A stretch of DNA of 64,000 bases, taken from assembly GCA_024741835.1 (NCBI GenBank), contig JAENRP010000021.1, forward strand, positions 124,001 through 188,000. Direction: 5' to 3'. Positions 58,401 to 64,000 of the stretch are shown here, piece by piece. Source of the stretch: Diplocarpon mali (lineage: Eukaryota > Ascomycota > Leotiomycetes > Helotiales > Drepanopezizaceae). The notes beneath the pieces are model-generated. The model did no database searches. It saw only the letters and a program-made list of their open reading frames with translations, and had not been told where the DNA came from. The position numbers and the translations under genes were made by a program. How positions within the stretch are numbered: the stretch's first letter is position 1; each line of letters opens with the position of its first letter.

Positions 58401-59067
58401 AATAGGTATAAAGTAATAAATAAAGGTATTGCAATTACTAATAGTAAGAAAAGGTTTATTAAGTCAAAGACTAATTTCTATAATAAAGTTTTTAAAAAAG
58501 ATTCATCTTAGCTTTTAGGACAATTCCTATTAGTTCTTAGAATAAAGGGGTCTTTAGAGATGATTTTAAGGCAGTTTTTAAAGTCCTATTAAGTAGAGGC
58601 GGCTAAAGTATCTGATTTAGCTTTTTAAAAAAGCTAAAGAGACTCTTCTAATTGGAGCTTTCGTTTAGTATTATATAAATACCTAAAACTGCTTTTATTT
58701 AAAGTAGCTATTATAGCTAATTAAACTTCTTTATATTAGAAAGGCTGGAAATCCGATAATCGTACCGATAGGCTGATAATTTAAGCTTATCGGATCAGAG
58801 GTAGGTAGGAGAGGCGGAATAGGGGCCGAAATGGGAAAATCTAAGGTTGTTAATAATAGAGAGTAGTAATTGACAGTTTTAAATAACTAAGTAATTGCAA
58901 GGTCGATAATAGAGGAATAATAACTAATAGTTATAAATAACTGAATGATTATTATCTTAAGAGGGGTTTTCGAAGGGTTGATCTCTTATCTGCGAATTAA
59001 GAGAATTAAAAGGAGAAGTCGTATAAAGACGAAATCTTAAAGGAATCGTCCCTGCGTAGGTCACTAA

Positions 59068-59314
59068 TATAAGATAGAGGGGAGATAATATAAGAATAGG
59101 CCTAAGGGAAGACCTAAAAACAAGAGGGAGGAAGCACTACAAGCGGGCTCTCTGAAGATGAGAACTAGGACAATTCATTAGTTAAGGGTAAAATAGGTAG
59201 TTAGTATTACGCGCTATCTTTAAGTATAATAGTAGTCTTATATATACCCCTTTCTTAGTCCTCATCTGACCATATGACCTATATCACGAGATCCTCCACT
59301 TCCAGGTCTTTATA
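59068..59314 (-). repeat. Element E right LTR
   Basis: 247 bp; inner left part A/T-shifted, outer right part retains C/G (CACGAGATCCTCCACTTCC). Confidence 0.92.
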
Positions 59315-59318
59315 TTAA

Positions 59319-59861
59319 TCTTAATATTATAAGGAATCCTTTAAACCTAAGACTATTCCTTATAAGACGTTTAAGTTCGAAAAGTCTCGTTTATCTTAAT
59401 TAGCTTAGCTATAGCGTTATAGTCTCTTGCCCTTAGCGGCAGAGGAAGGTCCAGCCCTAAGGGCTAGGATAAGGGTACTCCCTATAGAAGCTAATTCCCC
59501 AAACGAACCAGGTATATTCTATATTTGCTAACTTCCGACTAATAGGGAATTTATTTTTCCGATTTTGATTTCAATAGGGATTCGGTTAAAAGGGGTTCTA
59601 TAGAAAAAGGGTTCTAATAGTATAGTGCTCTCTTAACTTCTGCCTATAGCACTTCTATAAAAGGAGTAGTTAAGAAAATCCGGCTAATAAAAGCGTTCCT
59701 TAATTATACTAGTTAATAAGCTATACTTAAGCTCCCAGTTTGTTTAAGAGATCTTTAAGATCCTGACTCTATTAAAAGTCGAAATAACTGCGAATCGATT
59801 TTCAAAAGGGGTAGGATATTATTAAAAGCCGTCCTTAGCAGAAAAGAACTTCTTCATTTAA
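59319..59861 (-). pseudogene. Element D gag start and leader
   Basis: Remaining part of D between E and its 5' LTR; expected to contain the leader, PBS and gag N-terminus on the minus strand. No motif could be identified with confidence. Confidence 0.4.
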
Positions 59862-60176
59862 TATAATAGCATAAAACTACTAAGATGCAAGATCAAGTAT
59901 AAGAGTAAGAAGTAGTGCAAAAGGCGTATTTTATAAGTCTAATACAAAGGAAATAAAGAAGTTAAAGAGCCCTTCCTATAGGAGAGCCCTTCTCCCTTAT
60001 ATATATAAGCAGCTCTAAGCTCTTTGCCCGTTTATATAATATTATATAAGAATATCCTTTTGCACCTTTGGGGTCGATTCGAAATAACCCTGCATCGAAT
60101 CGAGATTGTAAAACCTTAAAACGCCATAATACTATACTCCTAGGTAATTGCACCAGTTGGGGGTGCAGCCGTTATA
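59862..60176 (-). repeat. Element D 5' LTR
   Basis: 315 bp; inner left part A/T-shifted, outer right part mostly unmutated (CACCAGTTGGGGGTGCAGCC). Confidence 0.94.
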
Positions 60177-60181
60177 GGATT

Positions 60182-61205
60182 AATCTTTACTATAATTAAG
60201 TCTAAAAAGTCAGTAACTCTTAGTCTCCCTTTGATTTTAAGGAGATTGTATTATTCTGCTAAGCGGTACGCCTCTTACTACTCCTAGATCTACTGCTAAG
60301 TATTAGTTCTTTTAGTCTTGCCTTAGCATAGTACGTCGCAGTATTAAAGCCTTATCTAAGACTGAATAGCCTTATTAGAAGGCGTAATATCATACTTTAA
60401 AATAGATACTAGGCCTTAGAGTAAGAGTTGCTAATTTACTAAATTAGTATATAGGTTATTAGTAGTAGTTCCACTTATAGGAGTATCTTTATCAGGTATT
60501 AAGGAGGAAAGCTTCTTAGCTTAGATTTATACTTAAGCTATTATAAAAGCTAAGAGCGTTCTATTAACGGTCTTAGAGACCTATTCTAAGAGTAGCTTAT
60601 AGTATTTGTATTAAGTCTTCTAAGTTTCCTTACGCATATAGTACTCCTTTATTAGGATTTTATATTTATCCTTAATATCCTTATAAGAAGCCTATAAAGG
60701 AGGAGCCTTTAATAGATCTCTTAAAGGAAAGCGGGCGTAAATCTATTCGGATAGAGTCGCTATATACTCTTTATATAACCTCGCGTATATTATGCAAAGG
60801 TTAGCCATTTCCAGTTCCTTAAGCTCTTATATAAAGGGAGCTTAAGGCTTAGTCTCTATAATTAACTTAAATAAGAGTCTCAAATTAGTAAAAATAGTAA
60901 TATTATAAAGCTTAGCAAAGAATATATATTTACTAAACCACTTTACTTAAGAGGCAAAAGTATTAAGGTAAGGCTTAGAGATACTCGAAGAGTTAGATAT
61001 ATTGAATAGAGTCTAGTAAAAAAGGTTAAGTATATAAATGAAGTTTGCAAATAAGGTTCGATTAGAAATTGGAGATTTATTAATTGAAAATAAAGGTCCT
61101 TTGAGTTATTATAAATACTCGAAAAGTCGGTTAAGAGCTCAAAGGGCCCTCTAGCCGAATGCATGCAAAGAGAAAGCATATTAAAGTGCTTATAGGGCTT
61201 ATAAC
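60182..61205 (-). pseudogene. Element F gag start and PBS
   Basis: Minus-strand degenerate coding DNA between D and the F 5' LTR, with words such as ELKELEMANLCIIYARLYKEY and KDIKDKYKILIKEYYMRKET, typical of a Lys/Glu-rich gag N-terminal region. Directly next to the LTR stands GTTATAAGCCC, the PBS-like word shared with Copia-1 and Copia-2. Element D splits this gag at 60,176. Confidence 0.6.
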
Positions 61206-61402
61206 TATAGTGCGGTCGGCTAAAGGGCCTTTATTAGGTCGCTTAAGAGGCTTGCAAAAGTAGGGGAAGATGATTGATTGTATTATTCTCTAATATATAT
61301 ATAATAAGGAGACTTCGGAAAGAAAAGGGAGAGTCTATGACTTAGCAGAGTCACGTAGAGGGTCTCCAGAATAAGAAGAGACTCCGCCCATTCTGCACAA
61401 CA
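61206..61402 (-). repeat. Element F 5' LTR (right)
   Basis: 197 bp, partner of 15800-15996. Inner left half carries A/T at its 12 transition differences; outer right half is unmutated and ends CTGCACAACA. CAAGC follows at 61403-61407. Confidence 0.93.
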
Positions 61403-61407
61403 CAAGC

Positions 61408-62623
61408 CCAGATGTGACGGACGGATCGCGTTGTGAAGTAGTATCTGCAGTGCTTTCTCTGCGACTTCGTTTACCAATACATGTATTATTTCCTCTGTAT
61501 TATCCGTCCTGCGTGCTCAGCGTGTTATTGATATATCTGATTTCGGTGATGTTACTTCGTTTCATTGTGAATATTTCCATGTAACGGGCCTTTGGAAACT
61601 TTCTCCTTCCCTTGGCAGCGTCAAACTTGCGCTCAATAAGGTATCTTTCCAAACCGCCCACCAGCGATCTTCGATACTATGAATATTCTCCAGATGTTAC
61701 TGCCCTAGAAATTTCCCAGGATATTTGCCTAGGTGCCGCCAACATTTATGCTCTCCGTCAGCAGTGATCAAATACTACCAGATCTCGAGCCTTTTCTTTT
61801 CCATCTGAATCTGGGCAAGGTTGCTAGTTCTAGGAAAACGGAGTTTCCTCGCGCTAGAGCGTCCATGAGTAAGCTGCCAAAACAAATTGAAGGTGATGCA
61901 TTGATGAGTTCGTACCACCGTCACTTTCTGGTTCAGAGACAGTGGCAATATTTAAGGCTCACTGTGATATGGCACCCGCAGCTTTCGAGACGTCTTTCGG
62001 AATCAGAAGCTGCTTGCCTTGAGACACACGTTCATTATCAGTCAACGTCTTTTGAAGCAGGGTGGACAACTTCAATTTGCTTCTGCTTCTCGGGTGTTCG
62101 CTGTGTCTACCGTGTCTTCTTCTCGTACATCTCATTCCTTCCGCTACCTCTCTGACCGTTTAAACCTCTATTTTGCACTTTCCATCTCAATTGCAATCAC
62201 AACTTGCACCAAATTCCTTCAATATCCCAAAATATTCTCTTCCTCCGTCTCTCTCCTCGCCTCTCAATCCTTCTCAAACCCTTTCATCAAGCAGTTACCT
62301 TGCCAGCGACGGCTCAGACCCACCTCATGTCTTGAATGAAATTTGCTGCATTTAATATGCTGTGGTCAGATCAAACCTCTGTTTTTTTGTCATGACCAAT
62401 AGCTATTTGGCATCGGCTAACTGGCGTTTTCGGCAGAAAACTGTTGATACCTACTGCTCTGGGTGAGAACGTATCAAGAATAGCCTTCTGAAAGATGAAT
62501 GACGGATCATGGCATGGCAGAAAAAAAGAAAAGAAAAAATATATAACTGGCGAGCGTGGCGCCGCCAGGCGATGTTGTCACACACTCGCCACCCAACATC
62601 TCTTGCAACAAGCAACTGAAATA
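61408..62623. other. Unique flank, no gene identified
   Basis: Normal-composition DNA to the right of the stack. Overlapping frames of 60-140 codons (61733-62155; 62019-62339) are Ser/Phe/Leu-rich and carry no recognisable domain. The last part is upstream of the oxidoreductase remnant. Confidence 0.45.
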
Positions 62624-64000
62624 ATGGCTAGTATTTTGGTTAGTATTGTTACTCGTGAGTCGAAGAACTACGAAGCGAGCACTACAAGGTGGATCGCTGC
62701 TGCCGAGAAACCTGCTGTAAGTTGCGATTATCAATCAATCGCAGAAACTCATTGTTGACATACCCAGGGAATCACTGTCTACCCTACTTCAGCTGAAGAC
62801 GTCGCCAAGGCTATCCTGTTCAGTATTGCACAAGAACTTGAGTTAGCCGTCTTCTGCGGTGGCCATGGGACTAGCGGTGCTTCATCCACGGATGGAGGTC
62901 TCATCATTGACCTGTCAAAGATGCGAAGAGTGACTGTGAATGAGAAATCTAAAACCATCACAGCACAGGTCGGTACATTATGGGCTGATGTCGATAACCA
63001 AGCTGCAACATATGGAATTTCGGCTGTGGGAGGGACTGTCAATCACAATAGCGTCGGCGAGCTGACTTTAGGCGGAGGTTAAGGCTATCTGACTCTAGCA
63101 CATGGGCTTGTGATTGATAATCTGCTGGAGGTCGAAGCAGTGCTGGCTGATGGCAGTATCATAACAGCATCCGAGAAGATAACGCCGGATTTGTTCTGGG
63201 CTGCGAAGGGTGCGGGAATTTGCTTCGGAATCTTCACCAAGTTCACTTACCAAGCTCATGAGCAAGGCCCCGTGTGGGGTGGCATACTGGTATTCTTAAG
63301 GGAAAATCCGGATGCTCTGACTCAGTTCGCCAGTAAGCTTGTTATTCACAAGAGTGGCAAGAGTGATGTTTGTTGGATTTGTGGCACCTCCTGCTCATCA
63401 ACAGGTATGCTTTCTCTCCGCAACATGGTCGGAGCCCTTGCCCACTCTCTATCCAGATCCTCCTAACCATTGTGTTTTACAACGGCACAGAGGAAGAAGC
63501 GAAGAAGTTCTACAAGCCCCTCCTCAGCCTAGACCCTTTGTCAACAACACTGCGTTGATAACATACCCCAAAATCAACAAATTGCTCAACGGACCAACGT
63601 TCCACGGAATTGGACGAACCATGGAGGGGTCGGCTTTCCTTGCCCCGCTCGATACCAGATTTGCTGGGAGCGTCTTCGATGACTACGTAGATTTCATCAC
63701 CAAGACCCTCAACGCAGTCTTCTCTGCCGTCTTAAGGGAATTCATTCCATTCGGCAAGATCCTCGAGGTCTCGCAAATAGCGACTTCTTTTGCCAACCGC
63801 GGCGTGTAAGGAAACCTCGTATTCAGACATGGATGGACGAAATCTGAGAGTGATGTGACCTGCCGTGAATGGACGAGGGCTGTCTACTCAGACCAGAGGT
63901 GAGTTGCAAGGAAGGATAAGTGAAGGAACAGATGCGGTCACCAAGGATAGCGTGGGCGAGTATACCAACTATGACTCTTGGAGCAAATGGAAAGGACTTT
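62624..64000 (+). pseudogene. Decayed PCMH-type FAD-linked oxidoreductase
   Basis: Exon 1 62624-62716 and exon 2 from 62768 (51-nt phase-0 intron) encode AAEKPA-GITVYPTSAEDVAK, then FCGGHGTSGASSTDGGLIID, where the His of GGGH is the usual covalent FAD attachment site; then AVGGTVNHNSVGELTLGGG. A TAA at 63080-63082 interrupts the GGG-x-G loop. The frame continues as HGLVIDNLLEVEAVLADGSI and DLFWAAKGAGICFGIFTKFT. A frameshift lies near 63355-63372; an intron at 63405-63456 leads into ILLTIVFYNGTEEEAKKFYK; a second frameshift lies near 63535-63542. Then comes GRTMEGSAFLAPLDTRFAGS, another TAA at 63807, and TCREWTRAV up to the window edge. This is the BBE/6-hydroxynicotine-oxidase-like family, often in secondary metabolism. 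With at least two stops and two frameshifts it is non-functional. Confidence 0.88.

Larger units (their letters stand above)
56329..59314 (-). mobile_element. Element E: gag-only LTR element nested in D
   Basis: 2,986 bp including a 124-base N gap. LTRs of 247 bp (56329-56575, 59068-59314) with complementary ends TRTAAGAC...GTCTTTAYA. TTAA stands on both sides (56325-56328 and 59315-59318; a 5-bp ATTAA or TTAAT reading is also possible with a one-base shift). The inside holds a minus-strand gag-like frame but no RT, RNase H or integrase. It is therefore a non-autonomous TR-GAG-type element, which must borrow enzymes. RIP-type stops present. Confidence 0.85.
43525..60176 (-). mobile_element. 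Element D: Gypsy chromovirus nested in F, hosting Copia-2 and E
   Basis: LTRs of 315 bp (43525-43839, 59862-60176) with complementary ends TGTAACGGC...GCCGTTACA and a perfect GGATT duplication (43520-43524 and 60177-60181). Net length without Copia-2 and E is about 7.56 kb. Minus-strand order: gag, protease, RT, RNase H, integrase, chromodomain; then a segment with a plus-strand degenerate frame, a polypurine tract (AAAGGAGGAGGGTAG) and the 3' LTR. RIP-type stops throughout. Confidence 0.94.
15800..61402 (-). mobile_element. Element F: outer Copia LTR retrotransposon (host of the whole stack)
   Basis: LTRs of 197 bp at 15800-15996 and 61206-61402 have TG..CA ends, and a perfect 5-bp duplication CAAGC lies at 15795-15799 and 61403-61407. 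Net length without nested insertions is about 7.6 kb. Reading on the minus strand from the right LTR: PBS (GTTATAAGCCC, next to the LTR), gag, zinc knuckle, protease, HHCC integrase zinc finger, integrase core, reverse transcriptase, RNase H. This order (INT before RT) is Copia. Two elements interrupt it: Copia-1 (TSD TTTAA) and D (TSD GGATT). Trp and Gln codons are widely converted to TAG/TAA, so it is defective. The reverse transcriptase frame runs straight across the Copia-1 insertion site once one TSD copy is removed (...LLILL-KWVFTYKV). Confidence 0.93.

Noticed and set aside
15795..61407. Starship-like giant mobile element (large cargo insert with short direct repeats)
   Set aside because: The short repeats are the TSD of a 197-bp LTR pair, and the interior is fully explained by LTR retrotransposons. 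No DUF3435 tyrosine recombinase or cargo genes were seen.
61733..62355. Overlapping frames of 60-140 codons in the right flank
   Set aside because: Ser/Phe/Leu-rich, no domain, no convincing start or intron structure.

Overview
The window is nuclear DNA of a filamentous ascomycete (Pezizomycotina). The supported genes have short introns (51-109 nt) with fungal GT..AG signals and CTAAC-type branch sites. The products are typically fungal, and the central block carries strong repeat-induced point mutation (RIP): CpA to TpA changes, with Trp/Gln codons turned into TAG/TAA. I cannot place it below subphylum.

Left flank, 1-15.8 kb, is ordinary gene-bearing sequence: a decayed F-box-like gene (about 247-812, +), an F-box/DUF7730-like protein (1340-2056, -), mitochondrial ribosomal protein bL28m (3268-3945, +), a four-exon TPR plus SET-domain protein (6190-8697, +), a type II membrane glycosyltransferase of the GT8/GNT1 kind (10234-11452, -, two exons) and the tri-snRNP splicing factor Snu66/SART1 (13087-15152, -, three exons).

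The centre, 15,800-61,402, is one 45.6-kb insertion. It resolves completely into seven nested LTR retrotransposons, each with a pair of LTRs equal in length and each bounded by a short target-site duplication. Outer element F is a Copia (197-bp LTRs, TSD CAAGC). Two elements inserted into F: Copia-1 (18,881-40,225, TSD TTTAA) and chromovirus D (43,525-60,176, TSD GGATT). Copia-1 received chromovirus A (21,331-28,495, TSD ACCAA) and chromovirus B (29,962-38,029, TSD CTYGC). D received Copia-2 (49,090-55,187, TSD AAGAG) and a gag-only element E (56,329-59,314, TTAA core). Removing the nested insertions gives Copia-1 a net length of 6,102 bp, against 6,098 bp for its sister Copia-2, so the reconstruction is self-consistent. 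All except Copia-2 read on the minus strand. All coding regions are broken by RIP-type stops. One 124-base N gap lies inside E.

Right flank, 61.4-64 kb, holds unassigned unique sequence and then a decayed PCMH-type FAD-linked oxidoreductase gene (62,624 to the window edge, +) with stops and frameshifts.

The two most notable observations are these. (1) In the LTR pairs the RIP-type changes are polarised like a mirror: the outer part of each LTR is spared and the inner part mutated. In outer element F this holds at 24 of 24 transition differences, and it is seen even for elements buried inside other elements. (2) A 23-nt GC-rich near-palindrome is scattered in Copia, Gypsy and gag-only elements that are otherwise unrelated, both inside coding sequence (where it encodes a Pro-Gly-Pro-Arg-Val repeat) and between RNase H and the LTR.
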